Shown here: positions 41,862 through 50,148 of the stretch, piece by piece
Layout: each line of letters opens with the position of its first letter
How positions within the stretch are numbered: the stretch's first letter is position 1
NCBI RefSeq assembly: GCF_026616195.1
Contig: NZ_JANHDH010000001.1
Coordinates: forward strand, 62,001-126,000
DNA from: Haloarchaeobius amylolyticus
GTDB taxonomy: Archaea; Halobacteriota; Halobacteria; Halobacteriales; Natrialbaceae
Direction of reading: 5' to 3'
DNA: 64,000 bases
The notes under the pieces: generated by a model
What the model was told of the DNA's origin: nothing
The model's input: only the letters and a program-made list of their open reading frames with translations
Database searches by the model: none
Made by a program: the position numbers and the translations under genes

Positions 41862-42923
41862 GTGCGCGTCCTCAATCACCTCGAACTCGAGTCGCAGTTG
41901 GAGCGAAGCGGCATCGGTACGGCTGCCGACCAGCAGCGCGCGGCGCTGGCGAAGGCCGCCCCGGAGATAGACGTCGTCGAGTCGCCGTGGACCGACGGCT
42001 CCATCCCGGACGCCGCCTTCGCCCACCTCGCGTTCGACGAGGACCTCTTCGCCGACTACGACCTCGCCCACTGCAACATGATCGGGCCGACGTCGCTGGC
42101 GGTGGCCCGGCACGCGAAGCGCAACGACATCCCGCTCGTGTTGCACGCCCACGTGACGAAGGAGGACTTCCGTGGCTCCTTCCGGTTCTCGAACGCGGTC
42201 GCACCCGCCCTCGGCGCCTACCTGAAGCGGTTCTACTCGCAGGCCGACCTCGTGCTCTGTCCCTCCGAGTACACGAAGGGCGTCCTCGAGGACTATCCAC
42301 TCGACGCCCCCATCGAGCCCATCTCGAACGGTATCGACCTCGACTCGATGGCCGGCCACGAACCCTTCCGCGACGAGACCCGCGAGGAGTACGACCTCGA
42401 CGGGATGGTCGTCTTCGCGGTCGGCAGCGTCTTCGAGCGCAAGGGCCTGACGACCTTCTGCGAACTGGCGCAGGCGACCGACTACGACTTCGCCTGGTTC
42501 GGCACCTACGACGAGGGGCCACACGCCTCGAAGACCGTCCGACGGTGGACCCAGAACCCGCCCGAGAACCTCACCTTCACGGGCTGGGTCGACGACAAGC
42601 GCGCCGCCTTCGCCGCCGGCGACGTGTTCTGCTTCCCCTCGAAGGTCGAGAACCAGGGCCTCGTCGTGCTGGAGGCGATGGCCTGCGAGAAGGCGGTCGT
42701 CCTCCGGGACATCCCCGTCTTCCGCGAGTACTTCGAGGACGGTCACGACTGCCTGCTCTGTGAGACCAGCGCGGAGTTCGAGGCGGCGCTCGACCGCCTC
42801 GCCGAGGACCCGGACCTGCGACGGAGACTCGGCGAGAACGCTCGCGAGACCGCAGAGGAACACAGCCTCGAGACCGTGGGCGAGGAGCTGGCCGCGACGT
42901 ACCGGGACCTCCTTTCCGAGTGA
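41862..42923 (+). CDS. GT4-family glycosyltransferase
   Basis: 353 residues from GTG at 41862; TATA-like CTATTTTTC lies about 30 bp upstream. GT-B fold: an N-terminal acceptor domain (IGPTSLAVARHAKRNDIPLV and VLHAHVTKEDFRGSF), then PISNGIDLDSM at the domain boundary, and a C-terminal donor domain with VVFAVGSVFERKGLTTFCEL, FTGWVDDKRAAFAAGDVFCF and the E-x7-E motif in ENQGLVVLEAMACEKAVVL. It transfers a nucleotide-activated sugar to a lipid or glycan; the acceptor is not known. It is followed 41 bp later by a second GT4 gene; the two may act in one glycolipid or glycan pathway. Confidence 0.88.
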   Translation: MRVLNHLELESQLERSGIGTAADQQRAALAKAAPEIDVVESPWTDGSIPDAAFAHLAFDEDLFADYDLAHCNMIGPTSLAVARHAKRNDIPLVLHAHVTKEDFRGSFRFSNAVAPALGAYLKRFYSQADLVLCPSEYTKGVLEDYPLDAPIEPISNGIDLDSMAGHEPFRDETREEYDLDGMVVFAVGSVFERKGLTTFCELAQATDYDFAWFGTYDEGPHASKTVRRWTQNPPENLTFTGWVDDKRAAFAAGDVFCFPSKVENQGLVVLEAMACEKAVVLRDIPVFREYFEDGHDCLLCETSAEFEAALDRLAEDPDLRRRLGENARETAEEHSLETVGEELAATYRDLLSE

Positions 42924-42930
42924 AGTCACG

Positions 42931-42939
42931 TCTTTTAAG
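42931..42939 (+). promoter_or_regulatory. TATA box of the second glycosyltransferase gene
   Basis: TCTTTTAAG is centred about 29 bp before the ATG at 42965, so the second GT gene likely has its own leaderless transcript in spite of the short gap from the first. This argues for the MTEQVAAFTD start and against the in-frame ATG at 42920. Confidence 0.6.
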
Positions 42940-42964
42940 TGTTCGTCGGGGTATTACGGCCATA

Positions 42965-44065
42965 ATGACAGAACAGGTTGCGGCCTTTACCGATACCTAT
43001 CTCCCCACGGTAAACGGCGTGACCTACACCATCAAGTCCTGGCGGGACCGGTGGAACCGCGAGGACGGGTGGATGGACGTGGTCTACCCCGACTCCGAGG
43101 GCCACTCTCCTGATGCCGGAGAGTACCCGGTCCGGTCGGTCCCCTTCCCGTTCTACGAGGGCTTCCGCGTCGGCGCCCCCCAGATCCCCGACGCGGTCGA
43201 GAACGCCGACGTCATCCACGCCCACACCGCGTTCGCGCTCGGCCTCGCCAGCCTGCGACTGGCCCGCGCCGAGGACAAACCGCTCGTCGCCTCCTACCAC
43301 ACGCCGACCGCCGAGTACGCCGAGTACATCTCCCCCTCCCAGACGCTCGCGGGCGGCCTCCAGAAGCTCAGCAAGCGCTACGAGCGCTGGTTCTACGACC
43401 GGGCCGACCTCGTCATCACGCCGTCGGAGCCGACCCGCCGACACCTCACCGATGTCGTCGGCGTCGACACCCCGGTCCGGGTCGTCTCGAACGGTATCGA
43501 CATCGAGCAGTTCCGGCCCGTCGACCCGACCGACTTCCGGGACCGCTACGACCTCTCGGGGACGCTGGTCGGCTACACCGGCCGCCACGGCTACGAGAAG
43601 GAACTCGACCAGATCCTCGCCGCCGCCGAAGGGCTGGACGCGACCGTCGTCTTCGGTGGCGACGGCCCCGCCCGCTCGGACCTCGAACGCGAGGCGCGAC
43701 GACGCGACGTCGACGCCCGGTTCCTCGGCTTCCTCGACCGCGAGGAGATGCCCGCCTTCTACTCCGCACTCGACGTGTTCACCTTCCCCTCGCCGGTCGA
43801 GACGCAGGGCCTCGTCGCGCTGGAGGCCAACGCCTGCGGGACCCCCGTCGTCGGCGTGAACGACGGTGCACTCGCCGAGACCGTCGACGACGGCGTCACC
43901 GGCTACCACTTCGAACGCGGCGACGTGACCGGCTTCCGGGAGGGTATCCAGCAGGCCCTCGCCGACCACGAGCGGCTCTCGGAGAACTGTCTGGCCCGTC
44001 GTGACCGCGTCAGCATCGACAACGCGGTCGACCGCCTCGCCTCGCTCTACGACAACGTGTCGTAA
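42965..44065 (+). CDS. GT4-family glycosyltransferase, glycolipid-type
   Basis: 366 residues. The N-terminus FTDTYLPTVNGVTYTIKSWR is typical of GT4 enzymes acting on lipid acceptors (mannosyl- or glucosyl-diacylglycerol type). It continues with ADVIHAHTAFALGLASLRLA, SYHTPTAEYAEYISPSQTLA, VVSNGIDIEQFRPVD, VGYTGRHGYEKELDQILAAA, and the E-x7-E donor motif in VETQGLVALEANACGTPVVG. The family call is firm, while a role in archaeal glycolipid synthesis is inference. The 3' end overlaps the convergent small membrane gene by 19 bp. Confidence 0.9.
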   Translation: MTEQVAAFTDTYLPTVNGVTYTIKSWRDRWNREDGWMDVVYPDSEGHSPDAGEYPVRSVPFPFYEGFRVGAPQIPDAVENADVIHAHTAFALGLASLRLARAEDKPLVASYHTPTAEYAEYISPSQTLAGGLQKLSKRYERWFYDRADLVITPSEPTRRHLTDVVGVDTPVRVVSNGIDIEQFRPVDPTDFRDRYDLSGTLVGYTGRHGYEKELDQILAAAEGLDATVVFGGDGPARSDLEREARRRDVDARFLGFLDREEMPAFYSALDVFTFPSPVETQGLVALEANACGTPVVGVNDGALAETVDDGVTGYHFERGDVTGFREGIQQALADHERLSENCLARRDRVSIDNAVDRLASLYDNVS

Positions 44066-44298
44066 GGGTCGGGGCTGACCGACCACGTCCGTCTGAGCCC
44101 GTCGCAGACCGTCACGAGAAGCAGCGCCACGGCGATGACCGCGAGTCCCAGCCCGAGTCGCTCACTGGCCGGGGACGATTGGGCGACCCTGACGACCGTC
44201 CCGAGCAGCGCGACCGGGAGGAGCGACAGGGCGACTCTCGTATGCAGCGCTGGCAGGTCGTCGAGCACCGCGTAGAGCAGCACTGCCGAGAGTGACAT
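44047..44298 (-). CDS. Small two-helix membrane protein
   Basis: 83 residues from ATG at 44298; a TTG four codons upstream is less likely. Two or three hydrophobic segments: SLSAVLLYAVLDDL, VALSLLPVALLGTVVRVAQS and LGLGLAVIAVALLLVTVCDG, ending in a polar tail DPYDTLS. It converges on and overlaps the glycosyltransferase gene. Coding status rests on hydrophobic patterning and codon use; the function is unknown. Confidence 0.55.
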   Translation of the reverse strand: MSLSAVLLYAVLDDLPALHTRVALSLLPVALLGTVVRVAQSSPASERLGLGLAVIAVALLLVTVCDGLRRTWSVSPDPYDTLS

Positions 44299-44346
44299 GT
44301 CGGCACACAAGTTGTGCCGGACTGCGGCAAAAAAGTGGCGGTACGC

Positions 44347-44751
44347 TTACCGGTCCTCGAGCGCGTCGGCGATGCGCTTGAGGGCGCGGGTCTGGTCGCG
44401 CAGTTCGTCGCGGACCTGGCGGACCTCGCGGACGAGTTCCTCGTTGTCGGAGCCGGACTCCTGTTCACGACCCATGCCGCCGGGGCCGCCGGGGCCGCCA
44501 CCCATCATGCCGCCCATCATCTGGGCGAAGGGGTTGCCACCGCCCATGCCGCCGGGGCCACCGGGGCCGCCCTGACCGCCCGGGCCGCCGCCCATCATCT
44601 CTTCCATGCGCTCGCGTCGGTCCTCGTCGGACTCCTCCTCGCGGCGCTGTCGGATCTCCTCGACGCGCTCGCGGAACGACTTGGACTCGCCGTCGTCCTC
44701 GCTGGCTTCTCCGCCCTGGGCCTCTTCGCTGTGGTCTTCGTCGTCTGCCAT
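44347..44751 (-). CDS. Gly/Met-rich low-complexity coiled-coil protein
   Basis: 134 residues from ATG at 44751; an ATG five codons upstream is possible. Three parts are visible. The first is an acidic charged helix (SKSFRERVEEIRQRREEESD, then EDRRERMEEMM). The second is a Met/Gly/Pro repeat region of about 40 residues (GGGPGGQGGPGGPGGMGGG, then PFAQMMGGMMGGGPGG). The third is a C-terminal coiled coil (NEELVREVRQVRDELRDQTR, ALKRIADALEDR) that could oligomerise. The sequence suggests a scaffold or condensate-type protein. No known family is recognised. Confidence 0.72.
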   Translation of the reverse strand: MADDEDHSEEAQGGEASEDDGESKSFRERVEEIRQRREEESDEDRRERMEEMMGGGPGGQGGPGGPGGMGGGNPFAQMMGGMMGGGPGGPGGMGREQESGSDNEELVREVRQVRDELRDQTRALKRIADALEDR

Positions 44752-44910
44752 ACCCTCGGGTTCCATCTCCGGACCGAAAAGGGTTTTTCTCGCGCGTTGT
44801 CCGGACGGTTCGGACGAGCAACGGCCGGGAATCCGAGGCGCTCTCGGATTCGTTCCGGGTATCGCCCCGGTCGCCCACGTTTTTCCGCCGGGTCCGACTA
44901 GGGGCGGGCG

Positions 44911-45462
44911 ATGGTCGCGTTCTACCTCCTCGCTCGTCTCGCTATCGTCGTCGGGTTCTATCTCCTCCGGCTGATACCCATCGCCGGGCACTGGGCGGCC
45001 CGGTCGTACGACGAACGGCTGTTCGGCCCGGTGGAGGACCGCCTCTCGGTGGTCGACGTCGCGGCGACCCGCGAGGACGGGTCCGTCACGGTCGACCTCA
45101 CGGTCGAGAACGCCACGTGGCTGGACCTCTCGGTGGCGGGCTGTAACCTCCAGTTGCGCCGGGGCGAGGACGGGCGGACCCTCTCGGCGGTGACGTGGCC
45201 GCCGGCGTTCGACCACCAGCCGTCGGGGCTCTCGACCGAGGTCGTCCCCGGCGAGGGCGAGGGGACCGTCGAGGTGTCCGGGCCGGCACCCCCCGGTGAG
45301 AAGAGTGCCGAAGCGGAGGAGGGCGGGGGCGAAGCGGACAGGGAGTCGACGCTGGCCGTCGACGGGAGCCTGCTCCTCGAACCGTCGTTCTCGGTCGGCG
45401 ACCAGACATTCACCGTGGGGCAGCGCGAGTTCGCGGTCGACACCGGCGAGGTCGCGGTCTAG
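44911..45462 (+). CDS. Membrane-anchored protein with LEA/Ig-like beta domain
   Basis: 183 residues with an N-terminal hydrophobic segment (MVAFYLLARLAIVVGFYLLR) then a soluble part. The strand pattern DVAATREDGSVTVDLTVENA, TWLDLSVAGCNLQLRRGEDG and STEVVPGEGEGTVEVSGPAP suggests a beta-sandwich of the LEA-2/WHy or similar type. An acidic insertion (SAEAEEGGGEADREST) precedes the last strands. The C-terminus overlaps the end of the convergent DUF2797 gene by 4 bp. No specific function is recognised. Confidence 0.68.
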   Translation: MVAFYLLARLAIVVGFYLLRLIPIAGHWAARSYDERLFGPVEDRLSVVDVAATREDGSVTVDLTVENATWLDLSVAGCNLQLRRGEDGRTLSAVTWPPAFDHQPSGLSTEVVPGEGEGTVEVSGPAPPGEKSAEAEEGGGEADRESTLAVDGSLLLEPSFSVGDQTFTVGQREFAVDTGEVAV

Positions 45463-46223
45463 ACGAACGCGCCGAGGCTGGACTGCAGGTCCCGGTCGGT
45501 CGCCGTCTCCTCGACGCCGTGGCCGACGAGGTCGCGCATGTCGACGCCGTAGGTCGTCCCGCCGGTCTCCAGGACGACGACCCGGCCCTGTACCCCGACG
45601 ACGGTCCCCGAGAGGAGCGTCTCCGGGATGGGGTTCGCCGCGAGGTCGAGGCCGTAGTCGAACGAGAACGTCTCGATGGGGTCGAACTCCCCGAGCAGGC
45701 GCTCCCAGGCCACCTCGTCGACCTGCTCGGCCAGGCCGGCGATCTTCGTCGGGACCCGGACCCGGTCGGGGAGAGGGACCTCGCGGGCGTGTTCGGCCTC
45801 CAGCTGGCGGGCGATGCGCCCGTCCGAGACGGTGTGGACGTGGGCCGCCCGGTCGGCGCCCTGCTCGCGGAGGCGGGTCTCCAGCCGCCAGGACCGGGTG
45901 ACGCCCACCTTGAACGTGTCCGGGGCGAACGCCGCGAGGTAGACCGCGTGTTCCTCCTCGCAGGTGTCGAGCGGTTTGTCGCAGCCCCCGGTACAGCGCG
46001 CACACGGCCAGCGGCTCTGGTGCTGGTAACAGTACGGCGCGTCGGCCCGGTCGCAGGCCCGGTGTTCCCCGTCGGCGAGGGCACCCGCACACCACCGGTC
46101 GCCGAGGGTGTACGCCAGTTCGGTCCCGGGGTCGAGGGGCTGGCGCGTCGGCTCGCCGTCCGCGGCGAACACGAGCGCCGGCAAGCGCGACTCGCGCTCG
46201 GTCTCGTACCCCACTATCTGCAC
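45459..46223 (-). CDS. DUF2797 family protein
   Basis: 254 residues from GTG at 46223, favoured by a TATA-like ACTTTAC about 27 bp upstream over a TTG at 46268. A Cys-rich N-terminal half (RWCAGALADGEHRACDRAD, YCYQHQSRWPCARCTGGCDK) is likely a zinc site. It is followed by EEHAVYLAAFAPDTFKVGVT-RSWRLETRLREQGA, a GIY-YIG-like segment seen in DUF2797. The C-terminal ~70 residues make a beta barrel (TLLSGTVVGVQGRVVVLE). The family's function is unknown; the fold hints at nucleic-acid binding or cleavage. It is divergent from the RND exporter, with a perfect palindrome in between. Confidence 0.83.
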   Translation of the reverse strand: MQIVGYETERESRLPALVFAADGEPTRQPLDPGTELAYTLGDRWCAGALADGEHRACDRADAPYCYQHQSRWPCARCTGGCDKPLDTCEEEHAVYLAAFAPDTFKVGVTRSWRLETRLREQGADRAAHVHTVSDGRIARQLEAEHAREVPLPDRVRVPTKIAGLAEQVDEVAWERLLGEFDPIETFSFDYGLDLAANPIPETLLSGTVVGVQGRVVVLETGGTTYGVDMRDLVGHGVEETATDRDLQSSLGAFV

Positions 46224-46271
46224 ACGCCGGGGTAGTGCGGACCGGGGTAAAGTCGTGTCGCTCGCCAAATC

Positions 46272-46290
46272 ATAATCCGTTTCGGATTAT
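46272..46290. promoter_or_regulatory. Perfect 19-bp palindrome between DUF2797 and RND exporter genes
   Basis: ATAATCCG (46272-46279), TTT, CGGATTAT (46283-46290). It sits in an AT-rich 170-bp divergent spacer, upstream of a TATA-like TTTATCATA at 46302-46310 pointing at the exporter. A perfect 8+8 dyad is strong evidence for a regulator-binding site; the regulator is not known. Confidence 0.65.
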
Positions 46291-46393
46291 ACACTAACCT
46301 GTTTATCATAACGGTTTTCTATCCATCCGTGGAACCCCGGACCATGATACCGCACCGACCGTCGTCCGGCCCGCCCGGGTGGGTGGTCTCGCC

Positions 46394-49009
46394 GTGAACG
46401 CGGACCGCATCGCCGAGGCCATCGTCGCCCACAGCAAGGTCGTCATCGTCCTGCTGTTCGTGGCGACGCTCGTCGTCGGGAGCGCCGCCTCGCAGGTCGA
46501 CCAGTCGACCTCGACCGACAGTTTCCAGACCGAGACGGAGGCCGCGGACAAGCTCGACTACGTCCGCGAGAACTTCCGGACGGAGGGCCAGAACCGGACC
46601 ACGGTCCAGGTGGTCGTCCGGGGCGACAACGTCCTCTCGAAGGACTCGTTGCTCGCGACCCTGCGCTTCCAGCAGACACTGCGTGAGAACGAGACGGTCG
46701 ACGGGACGCTCGCCGAGGCGCCGGCGGTCGTCGACGTCTCCAACGCGGTCGCCATCGCGGCCATCCAGCGCGAACGCGCCGGGAGTGACGGCGGCGGAGC
46801 AGCCGGCGGTTCGGCAGGTGGCGGTGACGGCCAACCCGCCGCGCCGCCGACCCTCGACGAGCAGATATCCGCCGTCGAGTCCCTGAACGAGTCCGAGGTC
46901 GACGCACTGGTCGGGCGGGTGCTCGGCCCCGACTCGTCGGGACGCACCCCCGGCGGTGACGCCCTGACGCTCATGCCGGTCGACTACGAGCCCGGGTCGA
47001 CCACCGCCGACGCCCGCGTCCTGCTGGTCTTCCAGTCGGTCCCGGCCGACACCAGCGGCACCGACCTGCCCGAGGACGTCGCCGCGGGCCAGCTCGCGGT
47101 GCAGGACATCGCCGCCGAGGACCTCGGCGAGGAGTCGTTCGTCTTCGGCGTCGGCATCGTCGACGACGAGACGGGCCGGTCCATCGGGGACAGTTTCACC
47201 ATCATCGGGCCGCTCGCGCTCCTCCTCGTCATCGTCACGCTGGTCATCGCGTACCGCGACCTCGTCGACATCGTCCTCAGCACCCTCGGTATCGGGCTCG
47301 TGCTGGTCTGGATGCAGGGGTTCATGGGCTGGATGGGCATCGACTTCTCGACGACGCTCATCGCGGTCCCCATCCTGCTCATCGGGCTGGCCATCGACTA
47401 CGCCATCCACGTGTTCATGCGCCACCGCGAGGCCCGGGAGGCCGACCCCGACGCCTCGGTCGGCGCGACGATGAAGCGCGCCCTGGCCGGGGTCGGCGTC
47501 GCGCTGGTCTGGGTGACCGTGACGACCTCCATCGGGTTCCTCTCGAACCTCTCCAGTCCCCTCCCGCCGCTCCAGAACTTCGGGCTGGCGAGCGCCGCGG
47601 GTATCGTCGCCTCCCTCCTCGTCTTCGGGGCGCTCATCCCCGCGCTCAAGGTGGAGGTCGACGGCCTGCTCGAACGGTTCGGCGTCGACCGGCGCAAGAA
47701 GCCCTTCGGCGGCGAGGGCCGCGGCGTCGGCAGGCTGCTCGCGGTCGGGAGCATCGGCGCGAAGCGCGCCCCGGTCGCGGTGCTGCTCGTCGCGCTGCTC
47801 GTCAGCGCCGGCGGGGCCTACGGCGCGACCCAGGTCGACACCAGTTTCGACCGGAGCGACTTCCTCACCGAGGAGCCGCCGGACTGGATGAAAGAGTTAC
47901 CAGAACCGTTCGCGCCCGGCGAGTACAACATCCGGCAGAACGCCGAGTACCTCAACGGGAAGTTCCTCCAGCAGGACCAGTCCTCGCAGGCGGAGTTGCT
48001 CGTCCAGGGGTCGGTCGCGGCCCCGGACACGCTCGAACGCGTCCAGCAGGTCCGCGACCGGGCGAGCGAGAGCGAGACGGTCATCACGCTCGCCGACGGC
48101 GAGCCCCGCATCCTCGGGCCCATCTCGACCATCCAGCGCGTCGCGGCCCAGAACGATTCCTTCGCGTCCACGGTCGCCGAGGCCGACACCGACGGCGACG
48201 GCGTGCCGGACCAGAACCTCGAGGCGGTGTACGACCGGCTCTACGCGGTCGCTCCCGACGACGCTCGTCGGGTCGTGGCCCGCGAGGACGGCGAGTACGT
48301 CGCGTTGCGCATGCAGGTCGCCATCCAGGGCGGCTCACCGGTCCCGCAGGTCCGCGACGAGATGCAGGCCGCGGTCGAACCGGCACAGGGCAACGGCCTG
48401 ACCGCCACCGCGACCGGCCAGCCCGTCCTCACCGCCATCATCCAGGACGGCCTGCTGGAGACGGTCGTCGTCACGCTGGTCGTCACGGTACTGGCGGTCC
48501 TCGCGGTCCTCGTGGTCGGCTACCGGCTGTTCGCCGGGTACGGCTCGCTCGGGGCGGTCACGCTCGTCCCGGTCGTGCTCTCGCTCTCGTGGGTGCTCGG
48601 GGCGATGTGGCTGCTGAAGATCCCCTTCAACGCCCAGACCGCACTCATCACCAGCCTCGGTATCGGCCTCGGCGTCGACTACAGCATCCACATGTCCGAG
48701 CGTTTCACCGACGAACTCGACCGGACCGGCAGCGTCGACCGGGCGGTCTCGGCGACCGTCGGCGGGACCGGCGGCGCGCTGCTCGGGAGTGCGGTGACCA
48801 CCGCGTCCGGGTTCTCCGTGCTCGCGCTCGCCATCGTGCCGTCGCTCCAGCGCTTCGGCATCGTCATCGGCCTCGCCATCGTGTTCGCGTTCGTCGGCGC
48901 GGTGCTGGTGTTCCCGAGCCTGCTGGTGCTCTGGGGACGGCTGGTACCGGAGGACGCTGCGCAGGACCGACCGGAGACGACCGACGCTACTGTGCGACCC
49001 GAATCCTGA
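46394..49009 (+). CDS. RND/MMPL-family exporter
   Basis: 871 residues from GTG at 46394 (an in-frame GTG at 46379 adds five). Typical MMPL/RND layout: TM1 at the N-terminus (SKVVIVLLFVATLVVGSAAS), an extracellular loop with a Gly/Ala-rich insertion, TM2-6 with the sterol-sensing-like core (LALLLVIVTLVIAYRDLVDI, then ILLIGLAIDYAIHVFMRHRE). TM7, a second large loop (DTDGDGVPDQNLEAVYDRLY), and TM8-12 (LVVTVLAVLAVLVVGYRLF, SLGIGLGVDYSIHMSERFTD) follow. The G-x-x-x-D-Y-x-x-H motifs in both halves carry the proton-relay Asp. It exports lipids or hydrophobic compounds. The C-terminus overlaps the convergent next gene. Confidence 0.9.
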   Translation: MNADRIAEAIVAHSKVVIVLLFVATLVVGSAASQVDQSTSTDSFQTETEAADKLDYVRENFRTEGQNRTTVQVVVRGDNVLSKDSLLATLRFQQTLRENETVDGTLAEAPAVVDVSNAVAIAAIQRERAGSDGGGAAGGSAGGGDGQPAAPPTLDEQISAVESLNESEVDALVGRVLGPDSSGRTPGGDALTLMPVDYEPGSTTADARVLLVFQSVPADTSGTDLPEDVAAGQLAVQDIAAEDLGEESFVFGVGIVDDETGRSIGDSFTIIGPLALLLVIVTLVIAYRDLVDIVLSTLGIGLVLVWMQGFMGWMGIDFSTTLIAVPILLIGLAIDYAIHVFMRHREAREADPDASVGATMKRALAGVGVALVWVTVTTSIGFLSNLSSPLPPLQNFGLASAAGIVASLLVFGALIPALKVEVDGLLERFGVDRRKKPFGGEGRGVGRLLAVGSIGAKRAPVAVLLVALLVSAGGAYGATQVDTSFDRSDFLTEEPPDWMKELPEPFAPGEYNIRQNAEYLNGKFLQQDQSSQAELLVQGSVAAPDTLERVQQVRDRASESETVITLADGEPRILGPISTIQRVAAQNDSFASTVAEADTDGDGVPDQNLEAVYDRLYAVAPDDARRVVAREDGEYVALRMQVAIQGGSPVPQVRDEMQAAVEPAQGNGLTATATGQPVLTAIIQDGLLETVVVTLVVTVLAVLAVLVVGYRLFAGYGSLGAVTLVPVVLSLSWVLGAMWLLKIPFNAQTALITSLGIGLGVDYSIHMSERFTDELDRTGSVDRAVSATVGGTGGALLGSAVTTASGFSVLALAIVPSLQRFGIVIGLAIVFAFVGAVLVFPSLLVLWGRLVPEDAAQDRPETTDATVRPES

Positions 49010-49637
49010 CGAGGTCGTCGTCCAGCCACTCGGGGTCGCTCCCGAGGAAGGCCCCGACGCGCTGGACGTACTCCTCGTCGTCCATCCCGAGGGTCCCCTT
49101 CGACATGTCGAGGGTCACCGCGTCGAGGCGGTCGAGGACCGCGTCGTCGCCGGCCATCACGGACATGAACTCGTCCGGGGCGACGGCCTCGCCGGCCTCC
49201 AGGCGGGCCGCGACCGAGTCCAGTTCCTCCCGGCGCTCGACCGTCACGTCGAGGTCCACGTCCACGTCGACGGTCGCGCCGAGGCCCTCGGCGGCGTAGG
49301 CCTCTTCGGCACGGGTGATCGCCGGGCCGAGGACGTGTTCGAAGTCCATCCCGGACTCCTTGAGGCCCATGTAGGTGAACGCCAGCATCCCCGTGAGGCC
49401 GTACTCGAAGGCGGGGTCGTCGAGCCCCTTCTCGAATATCTGGCGGCGGTCCTTGCGTTCCAGGGTCCGGATGAGCAGGTAGAAGTCGACGATGCTGTTG
49501 GTCACCCGCTTCCGGATGCGGGCCTCGGCGTTGCGTTTCGACTGCTCGTGAGCCATCTCGGTCATCCCGAGCAGGTACTCGCGGTCCGCCGGCGACAGCA
49601 TCCCGCGCGGCCGGTCCGGCTCGAACTCCATCTCCAT
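48987..49637 (-). CDS. Conserved haloarchaeal cytosolic protein, unknown function
   Basis: 216 residues from ATG at 49637; ATG at 49631 is also possible. A helical, charged protein: MLSPADREYLLGMTEMAHEQ, SKRNAEARIRKRVTNSIVDF, YLLIRTLERKDRRQIFEKGL, and TGMLAFTYMGLKESGMDFEH. An acidic beta patch (ATVDVDVDLDVTVERREELD) precedes the C-terminal helices. The R-x-R-I-R-K-R-V-x-N segment may be a nucleic-acid contact. No signal or membrane helix is present. It overlaps the end of the exporter gene by 23 bp on the opposite strand. I do not recognise a named family. Confidence 0.72.
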   Translation of the reverse strand: MEMEFEPDRPRGMLSPADREYLLGMTEMAHEQSKRNAEARIRKRVTNSIVDFYLLIRTLERKDRRQIFEKGLDDPAFEYGLTGMLAFTYMGLKESGMDFEHVLGPAITRAEEAYAAEGLGATVDVDVDLDVTVERREELDSVAARLEAGEAVAPDEFMSVMAGDDAVLDRLDAVTLDMSKGTLGMDDEEYVQRVGAFLGSDPEWLDDDLVRIRVAQ

Positions 49638-49724
49638 CGTTGGGTTCCGGGTATGCCGACGGCGGGTTTAGATGTGCCGACTGTACGGAAAAGGCCTATA
49701 GTACCACCACCAGTACCCCGGCGT

Positions 49725-50060
49725 ATGTCACTCACGGGCACACTCGACGCGACGGCGACAGACGACGGCGTCACCTTCACGTTCACCGTCGAGAACACCG
49801 GCACCGACCCCGTCGAGCTCCAGTTCTCCGACGGGCAGACCCACGACGTGATCGTCCTCGAGGACGAGGACACCGAGGTCTGGACCTGGAGCGAGGGCCG
49901 CATGTTCATGCAGATGCTGCAACAGGAGACGGTCGCCCCCGGCGACCACGTCACCTACGAGTGCGCCTGGGAGGACCCGGCCCCCGGGTCCTACGTCGCC
50001 GAGGCGTTCCTCTCGGCCTCGAACGCCGACTGCGAGGCGTCGGCCCAGTTCAGCGTCTGA
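49725..50060 (+). CDS. BsuPI-type intracellular proteinase inhibitor-like protein
   Basis: 111 residues from ATG at 49725, with TATA-like GCCTATAG about 28 bp upstream. The whole protein is a beta-sandwich of the BsuPI type: LDATATDDGVTFTFTVENTG, TDPVELQFSDGQTHDVIVLE, WTWSEGRMFMQMLQQETVAP, and GDHVTYECAWEDPAPGSYVA. The founding BsuPI domain is from a Bacillus intracellular inhibitor of subtilisin-like proteases. Here it lies directly upstream of three subtilases, all on the same strand, 88 bp from the first. There is no signal peptide, so it would act inside the cell, perhaps protecting it from unexported protease. That role is inference; many BsuPI proteins have no known inhibitor activity. 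Confidence 0.8.
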   Translation: MSLTGTLDATATDDGVTFTFTVENTGTDPVELQFSDGQTHDVIVLEDEDTEVWTWSEGRMFMQMLQQETVAPGDHVTYECAWEDPAPGSYVAEAFLSASNADCEASAQFSV

Positions 50061-50116
50061 GGCTGCGTCCCCTCCTTCTCGCCGCGTTCAGTGGGCCGGC
50101 GGTGGTCAATCCCTAG

Positions 50117-50139
50117 TTTAATTACCAATGGCCATTACC
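50117..50139 (+). promoter_or_regulatory. Promoter and repeat element of subtilase 1
   Basis: TTTAAT (50117-50122) is centred 30 bp before the ATG at 50149. ATTACC occurs at 50121-50126 and again at 50134-50139, 13 bp apart, with the 10-bp palindrome AATGGCCATT between and overlapping them. The same spacing of TATA and element is found at the second subtilase gene. Confidence 0.55.
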
Positions 50140-50148
50140 AGAGCTAGT

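Noticed and set aside
41862-44065. Possibility that the two glycosyltransferases are an agl N-glycosylation cluster
   Set aside because: No aglB or other agl-type genes are nearby and motifs fit generic GT4; not enough to assign a pathway.
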